A stretch of 64,000 nucleotides of DNA, taken from assembly GCF_964340395.1 (NCBI RefSeq), contig NC_135567.1, positions 3,161,609 through 3,225,608 of the forward strand, in the 5' to 3' direction. The translations under genes were made by a program, and so were the position numbers. Below, one piece after another: positions 1 through 10,847 of the stretch (the stretch's first letter is position 1; each line of letters starts with the position of its first letter). The notes beneath the pieces were generated by a model. The model saw nothing but the letters and a program-made list of their open reading frames with translations, did not search any database and was not told where the DNA came from. The stretch comes from Glandiceps talaboti (Eukaryota > Hemichordata > Enteropneusta > Spengelidae).

Positions 1-915
1 AATTTTTATAGTTACAGCTGTCCACTAAAAGCCAAATTATATTTTTAAAAAAGCAAGGGCGTCTTTCCGTTAATCCTGTCAACCCTAGTTTAAGCCAAAG
101 AACCCTAAACATGTTTGTATATTCAAAAAGGTAAAAAAATGGAAATTTACATATATTAACTTCCTTGCCAAAGTATCTTTGTTCATTTAATTTTTTTTGA
201 AATAAATTCATTCCAGGGAAATTGAGAGATTCAAAACTGTAAGTGGAATTTATTTAGTACAATCTGCACATTGTGTTAGTCAACTTCACGTGTAAGTGTC
301 CTCTTTTACTTCTTGTATATCTCATCAAAATATCACAAGAGTACTTTCACCAACGAGTATCTTGTCTTATTTCACACCCCAAAATTGAACTAATTTATAT
401 TAAAAAATCCGACCTACCTACTATTTTTTCTGAAGGAAACAATATTTTAAAATCTTGCCTAAGTAATGATAATCACATTATTCTACCACATTGTGGTCAG
501 TTGTAATTATGAAATTGTCATTCAGATAAAATTGTCCACAAAACAGATCGAAAAGTCAGTGCTGGAAACGATGAACTGCCTGTGCCATATAACATGTGTA
601 AGTCATATATGAGAACGGTTAGGATTTTAATAATGTATCTACAATGTCACTCTTGCAGCACAGGGTTATGTCATTGTTACATATGCTTATCCGAAACTGA
701 AAATTTCGCAAAAACAATACTATGCAATCACGCCCTTTCAAGTACAAAGAACGATCGCACCATCATTTGCATATCATGTGTGTATAGATATGCAATACAG
801 TTTTCGGGATTGCACTGTATTGCAAATAAGACTAGTACATGTATGCACGCGCACTAAAGCAAGTAATCTCTGGTTCATACGGAATAATATATTTAAATAT
901 GGTTTCATTTTGCAG
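1..915. other. Upstream intronic or intergenic sequence of the LRR-GPCR gene
   Basis: This stretch lies upstream of the first recognisable LRR exon and presumably contains introns of the receptor gene that begins outside the window. I checked it for 72-nt LRR exons. Candidate acceptor/donor pairs near 217-291 and 527-591 do not give a convincing LRR pattern in the phase used by the downstream exon. No other gene is supported. Confidence 0.4.
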
Positions 916-987
916 TGATCTCCGAAACAATCCAATTGTTTATTTCGAGAGAGACCTGTTTTCAGATTTGACAAATCTACAACTACT
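916..987 (+). CDS. LRR exon of a relaxin-receptor/GRL101-like GPCR
   Basis: An exon of exactly 72 nt lies between an acceptor ending TTTTGCAG and a perfect donor GTAAGT. It starts with one base completing a codon and ends with two bases of a codon (phase 2 at both ends), which is the usual architecture of LRR exons in LGR-type receptors. It reads DLRNNPIVYFERDLFSDL followed by TNLQLL, which fits the LRR consensus with Asn, Ile/Val and Phe at the expected positions. The last two bases, CT, join the first base G of the exon at 1821 to make Leu, so it splices in frame to the 7TM exon. LRRs of this family form the extracellular ligand-binding domain. Earlier LRR exons must lie upstream of the window or be too diverged to see. 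Confidence 0.72.
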
Positions 988-1820
988 GTAAGTTGTTTGA
1001 TTCCTAGTATTTAACTCCTGTGTCGCTATAGGCAAGAACTTAGATAATGATTTTATGTTAATCAAAAGAACGAGTGTTATATACGTATATGTTTTTCACA
1101 CACTATTTTAGAAGAGAATTTGAACGTATTGATTCTAACCCTAATTCTTATTTTCACCACACCTCTGACATTGATCCTTATCATAAATTTAATATGATTT
1201 TTACAATGATTGAAAGCCGAGCACTGACCAGAAAAGGAAATTTAGGAAAGACTACTCGTATTTTCTGCTTCTAAATTATCACAGCTAATTAAGTAGAATT
1301 CTTTCACTGACCTCAAGAGATACAACTAAATTTGTTTCAAAATACATTCATTAAAAAAACTATCGCAAGGAACTGTTCTGATATCAGCTTCCCCACCCCT
1401 GCCCCCTTGTCTGGGTTCAATAAGGCCAGTAAAAATAACTGTTTACACACGCATTTACATATCTAAAGGCACCTTCATCACGAACATGAATTCGAAGTTG
1501 ATATAGTGTACATGGCGCAAATGACATCATTCCCGCTAAACTGAAAATATTTCAAATATTATTTTACAAGACCCTGAATGATTTTATTGATTTTTGATTT
1601 TAGCTGAAAATAGTTTGGAGTTTTCTTGAACGATGTTGCCACAAACGTTTAGACAGTTTATTTCCTGGGCGCACTTCTCGTTAAAAACATCGTTAGGACC
1701 CTTCGTCCTAGGTGGGCGTATAAACTATTTGTTTAATCAATAGAGCAAACCAGGGAAAGACAAGTTTTTAGAGTGTTGGTTTGAGGCGATAAATCCTAAA
1801 GGTTAGTTTTGTTCTTCAAG
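988..1820 (+). other. Intron between the LRR exon and the 7TM exon
   Basis: The sequence starts GTAAGT and ends with a pyrimidine-rich tract and CAAG. An ORF at about 1094-1274 follows an acceptor-like TTTTAG and starts with an LRR-like fragment (REFERIDSNPNSYF), but no donor follows at the expected 72 nt. It may be a decayed LRR exon or chance. Confidence 0.5.
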
Positions 1821-2922
1821 GTATTCCGATGTGTATGCCCTTTGCTGTATTGCTGGTACTCCAGAAGAAGAGATTGAAGAATGCTTGCCTGAAGCCAACG
1901 TATTTCGTTCTTGTAATGATTTACTACCAAATACTGCTGTACGTGTCCTCGCTTGGTTAATTGGTATATTGTCATTTTTACTAAACCTATATTGTTTAGC
2001 ATGGCGACTGCAGAAGGAACATCGATCTGAGCTCAAATCAGTTGATAACATCATGATTCTAATTATTACAATAGCTGATCTTCTAAAGGGTGTATATTTG
2101 ATTATCATTGGCAGTGTTGACGGATTCTACAGAGACGACTATATAATTAATGATATAATATGGCGTAGTAGTATTTTCTGCAAATTTGTTGGAATTCTAG
2201 CCAGTATGGCAGTTCAGATTTCACTCTATTTATTGACTGTCATGACTGTAATACGGTGCATAGTTCTTTCTAATCCATTGAAGATGATCCATGTGAGTCG
2301 CAAGCTGGCTGGTTCAATTATAGCCGTCGGCATAACTATTCATTTGTTATTTGCCATCTTACCCGTCTGTCCCATAAACTATTTTGGAGAACACTTTTAT
2401 GGCGATAATTCCGTCTGCTTGCCATTCCACCTTCGACATGACCGACCCCCTGGCTGGGAGTACTCGTTTGCGATATTTACCATGCTCGAAGTGATATACC
2501 TTATTATAATATCAACATGCTACACTATCATACTGGTTAGTAAGAATAAGAGTAGTAAAAAGGCTAGTGAAAACCGACGGTCTCATGTTCAAAAGAAGAT
2601 GGTAATCATGGTGCTGTGTATAATTGGTGCAGATCTTCTAGTTTGGTTACCAATTGTCTCTGTTACCTTCGTGGGTATTGCCGGAGTCAAATTGTCAGGC
2701 ACTGTGTATGCATGGATAGCAGTTACTGTTCTACCACTAAGTTCATTGGCTCATCCTTTCCTTTTTAACTTTTCAACCGATAAATATAAATTTATAAACA
2801 TCAGGAGAATACTGAAGGAGGCAAAGGCCAAGTTAAGAAAGAAAGCAGAAGGAGGTATGGAAACTTTATTACACGGAATGTTCTGTAAAACTCACGTTAG
2901 TACTATTACATATGTACGATAA
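1821..2922 (+). CDS. 7TM exon of a type-C LGR (relaxin-receptor/GRL101-like) GPCR
   Basis: This is a rhodopsin-family receptor domain in the plasma membrane that signals through G proteins. The exon begins after CTTCAAG at 1820, with G completing the Leu codon from the LRR exon, and is open for 367 codons to a TAA. The N-terminus is a Cys-rich hinge (YALCC, EECLP, FRSC) typical of LGR and RXFP receptors. Seven hydrophobic segments follow: TM1 about residues 41-62, TM2 75-98, TM3 117-145 with the disulphide Cys (SIFCKF), then TM4. An extracellular loop 2 has the partner Cys (NSVCLPF). TM5, TM6 (LLVWLPI) and TM7 follow. The DRY position reads IRC and the NPxxY position reads HPFLF, so both activation motifs are altered. 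A GTATGG donor-like site at 2855 (phase 1) could join it to a downstream exon instead of the stop. Family assignment is firm; a named orthologue is not given. Confidence 0.85.
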
Positions 2923-3769
2923 ATTAATGAAGTCTCGATATGAACCCGAAATAATGATCAAGAGCTATAAAAGTGTCTTTTTCCTCATATCGCAATTTTC
3001 TTTAATGAGCTGAACTGATAGAATATATGCTAATATTTCATTTGTTTCAGCTCTTGAGTACCAACACGCGATTTATTTGTACACAACGCGGATATATAGT
3101 TAGGTTCCAAGAGGTCGAGGCTTTTAGTAACGTGTGTGTCTCTTCCATTCTCTTTCATTTTAATACGTTGCCTCGTACACATTGATTTTCATTTGTGAAA
3201 TAATTGAGTTGACTTGTTACAAGAATTGCACATGCTACCGCTTTGTCTTGCCAGATAGCACGAAAAGCTTGTCAATCGCATTTTTAATCGGCGCCTAATT
3301 ATTTTATATTAAACACAAATCGAAGAGTTAATATTTCATTAAAATATAACATCAAGACACTCTAGAATAAGCCACACAGCTCGTCCTACAGTATGAGGAC
3401 TCACAAATTGCTTTCTATGATAGAAATTCGTTTCAAATGACAACTCAATAAGGTCTTAGAACGGAATTTAAGGGGAACTCCACTCCAGGAAATAACGGTA
3501 TTTTTCATAAATGTTGGGATGTGGAATAATTTCATGATTTCGCATCACACATTTCTTACTACTGCCAAATAGCTAATTTTTTCTCCATTCAATTTTATCG
3601 TTCTTGTAGCGTTGACGCTGTTGCATCATGGGATTTAGCAATATATATATGAGCTTAACCGTGAATATTCAAAACTCCTAAGCGCTTATAACCTACAGAT
3701 ATATAGTCATAAATATATATTGCTCATCTCATACATTTGCATGATTTAATGCGCCAACCCTGAAATTAG
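2923..3769. other. Non-coding spacer or intron with a dispersed repeat copy
   Basis: No coding exon is visible. It is either the 3' untranslated region and spacer of the GPCR or an intron if the receptor continues into the kinase-like exon. Positions 3470-3640 hold a copy of a dispersed element listed separately. Confidence 0.45.
3470..3640 (+). repeat. Dispersed repeat, copy 1 (AAGGGGAACTCCACTCC type)
   Basis: The segment starts AAGGGGAACTCCACTCCAGG and ends near GTTGCATCATGGGA. A related copy in the same orientation lies at 40494-40640, and a weaker partial match to its start is at 7098-7165. The shared order of start motif, a CAT-rich middle and a GCATCATGGGA end shows a common interspersed element. 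No terminal inverted repeats are obvious. Confidence 0.5.
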
Positions 3770-3774
3770 TGTAG

Positions 3775-4108
3775 GCGAATTTCAATTTTATGCTTCTTGT
3801 CAATGAAGCCATTCCCTGGAATTTTCTTAACCAATACTATTGTATGTTCAAAAGGATTACGGAAGAAATTCAAACGACAGCAGATGTACATGACGAAAAC
3901 ATCTAGATTTTGTTGGACACCAGTATTCCAAAATGGTGATGAAATATCCATGATTAAACTAAGTGTGTTCAACAAATGGGATACAATTCTGAAAGAAGAG
4001 AGTCGAAGAATAACCGACGATCTACATACAGCTCTAAAATTACTTCATGATGCCGAGTGTTATCACGAAAACATAACAAACGAGGATGTCATGATTGATA
4101 CAACTGAC
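3775..4108 (+). CDS. Kinase-like exon with a degenerate catalytic loop
   Basis: An ORF after acceptor-like TTAG/GTAG sites at 3769/3774 reads open to a GAC|GTGTGT donor-like site. The segment SRRITDDLHTALKLLHDA, then ECYHENITNEDVMID, has the spacing of a protein kinase alpha-E helix and catalytic loop (the usual HRDxKxxN reads HENITNED). The HRD Arg and Asp are replaced by Glu and Asn, so a working catalytic loop is missing. The N-terminal part does not show a clear glycine loop or VAIK lysine. No DFG or APE exon was found downstream. It lies about 850 bp after the 7TM exon on the same strand. It could be part of a receptor with an intracellular pseudokinase tail, a separate pseudokinase gene, or a decaying exon. 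Exact boundaries and the splice partner are unknown. Confidence 0.42.
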
Positions 4109-4206
4109 GTGTGTTTTGTTTGTCATTTTTGTTACATTTCAATTTTTATTAGAAAGTTTGTTGTTTTTCTGATGTTGATGACGATGTTGATGATGTTTCG
4201 TTGTTA

Positions 4207-4209
4207 TTT

Positions 4210-4271
<62 letters not shown>

Positions 4272-4275
4272 GCTG
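4207..4275 (+). repeat. Trinucleotide microsatellite (TTG)n/(CTG)n
   Basis: A pure run of TTG changes to CTG with one CTA interruption. In the frame of the upstream ORF it would encode poly-Cys, which supports its being non-coding intronic sequence. Confidence 0.9.
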
Positions 4276-4786
4276 TAGAGATACTGTTTTTGTTCAGATG
4301 TTTCGTCTAAACAAGCTTGTAAAGTCATCGACTTTTATTGATGATCACGATAAATTACTCGAGTCAGTATTGTTTTCATAAGAAAAACATTTCAAAAGCA
4401 ATCAACTTTATGTGTCGCAAATTAAAATCATGAGCAATTGAATAAAACGTAAATTCTCTTCCGCTCCAGGTAGTCTTCTACTTACTTACACTTTAGAAGT
4501 TCATGAGGTTTAGTTGGCTTATATGTGCAGAAACGATCTTTCAAACTGTTGGCCAAAATTAATACAATTGCATACGAGAACTTTTCCTTTTATGATTACT
4601 AATATATTTGTAACACTTTTATTTAAGAATTTTTGTTGCTACTGCCTGCTAATATAATAGTGGACCACACAGGGTCTATATGATAAAATATGGATATGAC
4701 AGTACATTTATGTTTACATTAACATGTTTAGGAGGAAATCCTTATTCATTGATTATGACATTATTGGCAAATTTGCATTTTATTAG
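4276..4786. other. Spacer or intron without recognisable exons
   Basis: AT-rich sequence. I searched it for a DFG-containing exon that would complete the kinase-like domain and found none. An acceptor-like TTTTATTAG ends at 4786. Confidence 0.4.
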
Positions 4787-5692
4787 GACACGTGCTCTGG
4801 AGCATTCTTGATGTGTGAAAATCCAAAGAAAAAACCAGAGAAGACAGATTCAAGTGAACCAAACAGTAAGGAATCAGAAGCCGGTAAAGGGAAAGATACA
4901 GCTATAAAGAAAACACAAAACCTGCCAAACAAGAACTCGGAGGCGATTGACAAAAAACTATCTGAAGATGCGGAAAATGATAAACCAGGAGTCATCCAAG
5001 AGAGCAGTTCACACATGAAAATTTCTGAAAACCTGCAAAATTCACAATCAGGGGTCATCGAAGGAAATGATACGTACACTGATGATTTAGGAAACTTAGA
5101 AAGCAAGGAACCTGATGCAGACCAAGAGAAAGACCCAGGCAAGAAGCAATATGAACACCTAGACAGTAAGGAATCTGAAGATAACCGTGAGAAAGGCACA
5201 GGCAGCGAACAATGTGAAAAAGTAGAAAGTAAGGAGTCTGAAGACAACCTATGGAAAAATATAAGCATGAATGACAGTGAAGAAATAGAAAGTAAGGAAT
5301 CTGAGGCCAACCAAGTGAAAGATACAGCCAGACAGCAATGTGAACAACTGGAAAGTAAGGATTCTGAAGTCAAGCAAAGAAAAGATGAAGACAGAAAACA
5401 AAGTGAACAGAAGGAAAGCAAGAAAGCTGAAGCCAACCGAAAGAAAGATACATGCAGTAAGCAATGGAAACAACTGGAAGACAAGGAACCTGAAGCGAAC
5501 CGAGGGAAAGATACAGGCAGTAAGCAATGGAAACAACTGGAAGGCAAGGAACCTGCAGCCAACCGAGGGAAAGATACAGGCAGTAAGCAATGGAAACAAC
5601 TGGAAGGCAAGGAACCTGAAGCCAATCAAGGGAAATATACTGGCGGGAAGCAGTGTAAACAACAAGAAAATGAAGAATCTGGTGCCAAATAA
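4787..5692 (+). CDS. Lys/Glu-rich protein segment with 21-residue tandem repeats
   Basis: The segment is open from an acceptor-like TTTTATTAG (exon start 4787, phase 0) to TAA at 5690-5692, 302 codons. It could alternatively start at ATG 4811. It begins DTCSGAFLMCENPKKKP, which loosely resembles the kinase alpha-F region (D-x-x-S-x-G-x-x-L), then becomes a highly charged tail. From about 5170 the unit ESKESEANxxKDTxxKQxxQ recurs. The last copies (GCAATGG at 5461, 5524 and 5587) are nearly identical with an exact 63-nt period. The composition, rich in Lys, Glu, Gln, Ser and Asn, predicts a disordered or helical tail without a catalytic domain. AATAAA-like signals occur around 5767-5790. It may be the C-terminal tail of the receptor/kinase-like gene or an independent gene. 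No family is recognised. Confidence 0.5.
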   Translation, partial: DTCSGAFLMCENPKKKPEKTDSSEPNSKESEAGKGKDTAIKKTQNLPNKNSEAIDKKLSEDAENDKPGVIQESSSHMKISENLQNSQSGVIEGNDTYTDDLGNLESKEPDADQEKDPGKKQYEHLDSKESEDNREKGTGSEQCEKVESKESEDNLWKNISMNDSEEIESKESEANQVKDTARQQCEQLESKDSEVKQRKDEDRKQSEQKESKKAEANRKKDTCSKQWKQLEDKEPEANRGKDTGSKQWKQLEGKEPAANRGKDTGSKQWKQLEGKEPEANQGKYTGGKQCKQQENEESGAK

Positions 5693-6569
5693 TAAGAAAA
5701 TACAGATGGGCAGTAGTCTTATAACTAATATAATAAATAATAGTTGCACAGGAAAAGATACATATAAAAATAAATGTAAATTAAATAAAAGTAAATTATA
5801 CAGTCTGAACACATGTAACTAAGGCTAACCAAGAGAAATATTACGATAAACATTTATATGGTTGTGGATCATGATTAGTAACTGTATTTGTGTTGGTTTC
5901 AGAAAGCATATTATTAAATCAGTTTCTAGGTAAATTTTCATTCTTTGATGAGCCATTTACTGGATTTTACTATTGCAATAGGTATTTCTGGAACTATATA
6001 ACTTACTTCTCAAATGTTATGTACAGTTGGGTACGGTATAGTATTTTACACAGTATTGATGTATTAAACATTATGAAGTTGCATTCATTTTTTCAGTAGT
6101 GGTTGGATATTAAGAGTAGCCGTTTAGACCAGTCAAAATAGGGTTTGACTTTGAAGTAATTGTAATCTATATTCTTGTTGGTGCACCTCTCTCAACATTT
6201 TATACTAAACAAGATATCAAAAATGTAGGCGGTGAAACATGAGTAAAGATCCGTTTTTGAAAATTTGACTAATTAGGATATTTATGAACTATTATATAAC
6301 ACTAATGCAAGTAACATTTCTGTGGATAGCGCTGATGACGACAAATCACTCTAGCACCGTTTTGATGTCGTGGAACTGTCTCCTTTCTTTGTTAGTGTAA
6401 ATATACGAGTATTTAGAGTGTGTGTAAATTTATGCAATAACTATAGTCTATACAAGGTATAGACTTATGCAAGCAACATGATATTGAGATTAATAACAGG
6501 AATTACATAATACAATATAGACTGTAGAATTACTAGTGATAATACACCTAGTTACAAGATATATACCCA
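5693..6569. other. Intergenic sequence
   Basis: AT-rich with no coding potential beyond short chance ORFs and no recognised repeat. Confidence 0.5.
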
Positions 6570-6800
6570 CTTTGCGTTCAAGTCATCATACAGGTTCCCA
6601 GACCAAGACTCAAATCGTATGGAGATCGATCTGTGGAATCAACTACCTAACACTGTCCGCTCTGTACCGAATATGTAGACTTTCAAATTAAGACTAAAGA
6701 CATACCTTTTTGAAAGAGCTTAGCTGTAGCAGTTTCTATTGTAAAGCGCCAGGGTACATCATTGATGGATAGTAGGTGCTATATAAATATCTTTATTTAT
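6570..6800 (+). mobile_element. 3' end of a CR1/L2-type LINE (degenerate)
   Basis: Two reading frames together give the conserved end of a non-LTR retrotransposon ORF2: RLKSYGDRS, then WNQLPNTVRSVPN, a stop, TFKLRLKTYLFERA and a stop. This matches the typical C-terminal KTYGDRSF...LWNxLP...FKxxLKTxLF segment. A frameshift lies between the first two blocks. Immediately after comes a 3' tail, TGTAAAGCGCCAGGG ... TGCTATATAAATA, the type shared by L2/CR1 LINEs and their SINE partners. It is 5'-truncated and dead. Confidence 0.8.
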
Positions 6801-9079
6801 TCATATTATTTATAAGTGTGTTGCAATATGGAGAAAATAACATAAATTGAATCATCAGAAACTATTACTATAGAACATAAAAATGACCAGTGTGTCGTTA
6901 AGTAATTGGTTTGATTATTTTTATAATTTTATACAAGCAAGGCATGCATTTGATTTAGTCTGGACCATGCAAATAATATGTCTTTAGATAGGTATCAAAT
7001 AAAGAAACCCATGTGAGCTCTCATTGAAAATCATCAAACTAATTTGATAAGGCACTTCTCTCCATTTTATACTATCAAAGAACGTATAAACCATACATTT
7101 AAAAGGGGAAGTGCCAGTCTAGTAAACATAGATATTTTCATACACTTTGAATTCTGGAGCGTCATATCTTGATTACACATAGTATTAATATTGGTTACGA
7201 AGATATATCATTATTGAATCTCTCTTTCCTCTACATTGTTCTTCATGTTAGGTCTTAGCACACATGATTATCCATAAGATTTTATTGATGTCGTCAAACG
7301 TGACACGTGACTAGATAACGTCCTATACAACAGAAATGCAGTGAAGGACAGAACATTATGGAAAGGTTTCATCACGCAAACTCGATCGATAAAAGTGAAA
7401 GTATTCATACGATTGCACACAAGGCCTTACTTCGTTCACATAAGTAGTCATGGATATGAAAATGAAAAATGCTTTTAAAGGTAATTTCGTGTTGTCATTT
7501 AATAACATACGTATTTAATGACCTATAAGAAACAAGAACATAATCATTATATATTTAAAATAACTGGACATAAATTAGAAATCTGTCTGTGTAGAACTTA
7601 AGTACTTAATTAGCACCATTTGCCACAGTAAACTTAAAGAAAGGTTGAATAAATCGAGCATAGTAGCAAGTAACAAAATAACAGAAGACAGTTAATACTA
7701 GATTATGACACGAACTACAGATATTTCTTTTTCTTTTTTACTTTTACATGTTTTATTATATGAAAAATATACAGAATACAAACAGACAAAAGTGAAAATG
7801 AAAACGAGAAGAAAAAAGACTCTTAGAGAAAAGAACACAACAAAACATAAATGAAAAATTGAAGGACAGTGAACTTGCTGTCAGTATGCAAATATGAAAA
7901 GGAAATTTACCATAGTCGGTTACATAATTGCGCTGACTTGGCATAAACCACCCCAAGTGTCGTCAAACTTTTCTTTTGTATATATGTCTTTCGGTCTGAA
8001 ACTTATTCCTACGGGTTGTAATAACATGAAGGTGAAAAAACGTCTTGCTTTTGTAATTTATGTGTGTAAATAAATCACTTTGCTTGAATTATACAGCATC
8101 TAAGAATGTGTTTGATTTCTTTTTCATTTGTAATTTCGAATATGATGTCCCTATGTGAACTCAATGGACACACCTGTTATTAAACATAGCCATTGTTTCA
8201 TGCCTTACCAGAACCTGTCAGCAGACTTATAAATGGAAAACATAGTGCAACAAAGTGTATTTCTCCTCACAATAGCTACAACTATCTGAATTAAGCAAAT
8301 TCCACTGGAAGAGCACAGCATTACATGGAAATATTATGTACACAATTTTAAATTTGAAAATAATTAATTCGTTTTGCTCACGCACGTAACTGGAATCTTA
8401 TAGACATTTTCCAGTTTCTGTGAATCAATTAGAAAACACTCATTTTGTTTGATTAATAACTTCATGGGTTGCCGCATGCTAAGAAATACAGTGTTCAATT
8501 TTCCAGGTTTTGTTTAAGAATCTGCGTTGTCTCTCTTCGTATTGGCATCGTTTGAAATGGTTACCTTCCAGTGATGTGGTATTGCATATTTTAATGATAC
8601 ATATTTCAGGAAGTTACGCCTCATCCCGTTGTATTTGCGAAGAATGGAATCATATATTAGGAAAGTGCCGGAATTGTCAAATACATCCTCGAGTTTCTTT
8701 ACACCAGTTTGTTACCTGTCTTTGAAAAATAATGGACTTTTACCTTTGGTAACAATAGAAAGATTAAACCAAACAGATTCCTTATATATATCGGGGGTTT
8801 TTTCTTTGTGGTTCAGTATGATTTAACCAGTTCATATCTGTTTGTAGAACACCGGCAAATCTTTCATAATGTACGATTTGTCAAAATTAGAAGAGACACA
8901 GTCATTAAACGAAATTTTACTAAAGTAACTCAAAGGGTAACACTTTCATCTACCAGCTGGCGATTGAAGAAGCCTTTTCACCAAGGAGTTCAAAATCAAT
9001 CATATTAAGTCCGCCATCTTCAACTGGATTTGAAATGACGCACCTTTTAATCTTGTCTGGCAGAGAAAGTTGTAGTTGG
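6801..9079. other. Intergenic sequence without recognised genes
   Basis: About 2.3 kb of AT-rich sequence. Short ORFs here lack splice context, composition bias or family signals. A partial match to the dispersed repeat of 3470-3640 lies at about 7098-7165. Confidence 0.5.
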
Positions 9080-10120
9080 CTGTACATGTATTCGTATCCT
9101 TGATGACATGGTCAGTAACGGGTAAAACTGAGGCTACATAAGTGAGCCGTGGTATGGCAAGCGTTTTGATAATAGGAACGTTTAATTAACGAACTATTGA
9201 GGTGTGACCAAATGTGCAACACTGTTTTTAGGTTACCAAGTCTATTGTCAAAATAACATTTACATCAATGTCAGAAGTTACTCCCATTGTATCGTAACGA
9301 GTTGTATCGAACTGGTTGGCTATCTTTCGTTTTTTCTCAGTAACACTATGCCATTGGATGTCCATGTTTGCCACCATTTTCGTTCTTTAACGAGTTTCCT
9401 TGCTGCTGAATATGCTTGCATTCTGCTTGGTAAAGTTCTCATTAGAATGTATATGCCCCGTTTCCCTCAGAAAGCTGAAAGTCCTTTAGGAATAATTGAT
9501 GTAAACTTGTTCTGGCGCTATAGACCCATTGGGCAATGTCACAGGAATAAATATTTGCTAGTATGACGGGTACGCCGTTAAATTTTCGTTGCAGAACATG
9601 GCATACATCGAAGTCAGTTGTTATGAGGACAATGTCGAAAGAGCTATATATTGTAATAGCATCATCAGTTACTTCTGCATTGCAAGTGGTTGAAAGTTGT
9701 CTGTTAGTCTGAACACAGTGGAATTCAAGGCAATACTTTCTTGAGCAGTGTTATAACCTGTTGATATCTTCCTTCGGGTGTTCGACTGTCCCTTTCAAAT
9801 GACAGAGCTCGTCCTCCATTGCAAACAGTTTATTTAGTGTCGTGGCTTGCAACCATGCCGTCGATAATTTGGACACTTTTCTACAATTCTACCATTTGTT
9901 GCACTATTTCAATCTTCGTTTCATCCATTTTATCCGTCAACAGTTGGTAAAGTTCATCAAGTGTTATTGTTGGCTGACCAGTTTCGGTTGCGGCCATGCT
10001 TGCTTTCACTCTCTTTATGTTTGAGCTCACCTGTGTACATTCTTTCTCGTTTTTATCCGCGCTTCTCTTACTTCGGTGTCGTTTTTCCCCCCGTAGGATT
10101 GTTGTCGTACACTTTATCAA
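9080..10120 (-). mobile_element. Degenerate LINE ORF1-like region
   Basis: On the minus strand 10120-9881 encodes a basic N-terminus followed by a heptad-like segment (TLDELYQLLTDKMDETKIEI), as in the coiled-coil part of L1-type ORF1 proteins. Further on, around 9470-9335 in another frame, is LPSRMQAYSAARKLVKERKW ending in SNGIVLLRKNE. This resembles the RNA-binding end of ORF1 proteins (R-P...R...AR.LK...I.INE). Stops and frameshifts interrupt the region and no reverse transcriptase follows. Assignment to a LINE is an inference; a decayed host gene is the alternative. Confidence 0.4.
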
Positions 10121-10749
10121 TTTTTCTATTGCGGTGAGAGTTCTCGGTATTGGCCTAAGCCGGCATATGTACGAGTTTTAGCAGGAGCACACAGGAGATG
10201 TAGCACACACACAACCAACGTCACTATCATGAATTTCAAATATAGATAATTCTTGATACTAGTTATCATTAACTTCATGACACTAACATTGACTACAGAC
10301 ATGTATAGGTGTCGATCTTGATAACTATTTAGTTACAGGTATGTCCATATGAGAATAACTTACCTATGAGTCTCGCAAATCCAAGCACTTACCAAAATAA
10401 AAGGGAGTTTTAAGAGAATAGCTTAGCTCTGATAAATAATTACTGGGGTTATTTCTTTTTGAATCAGATGCAGGACGTGGCATTTTATATATTATTATTA
10501 GGCTCAAAAATGTTTCTGGTTAACGCGCGCATAACTTAAATACTCTCGCGTCGGTCTTTTTTCGTGTTTGTCCAGCCTCTGCAATCTGCAGACCCATTGG
10601 GAAACACAAAAATAACCCTCCCGCCTCCAGTGAGTGACTATAGTTAGGGTCTGCTTCGATGGAAAATGTCAGAATCCCCAAAATAATAACATATCTTACA
10701 ACCATAATCGACTATTTCATCACGTTGGGTATGTTTAATTTGTTTTGTT
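10121..10749. other. Intergenic sequence
   Basis: No gene or recognised element seen. Confidence 0.45.
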
Positions 10750-10847
10750 AAAACAAAACAAAACAAGACAAGACAAGACAAGACAAGACAAGACAAGACA
10801 AGACAAGACAAGACAAGACAAGACAAGACAAGACAAAACAAAATAAG
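10750..10847 (+). repeat. (GACAA)n pentanucleotide microsatellite
   Basis: A run of AAGAC units is flanked by AAAAC units on both sides, nearly perfect over about 90 bp. The opposite strand reads as repeated LSCLV, a shadow ORF. Confidence 0.92.

Noticed and set aside
217-291. Possible 75-nt exon upstream of the LRR exon with the right phase
   Set aside because: The translated segment (EIERFKTVSGIYLVQSA...) does not fit the LRR consensus, and the acceptor and donor are only average.
527-591. Possible LRR exon before GTAAGT at 592
   Set aside because: The LRR-like reading (LSTKQIEKSVLETMNCLCHI) is in a phase that does not match the downstream LRR exon, and the matching phase begins with a stop.
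1094-1274. LRR-like start REFERIDSNPNSYF after an acceptor
   Set aside because: No donor lies at the 72-nt position, and the sequence soon loses the pattern. It is at best a decayed exon.
4130-4381. Continuation of the kinase-like ORF through a poly-Cys run
   Set aside because: The poly-Cys is a translated trinucleotide microsatellite and the reading lacks any kinase motif. An intron is more likely.
4783-5812. Overlapping ORFs on the opposite strand and in other frames of the charged-repeat region
   Set aside because: They are shadows of the 63-nt repeat. The plus frame has the cleanest acceptor and composition.
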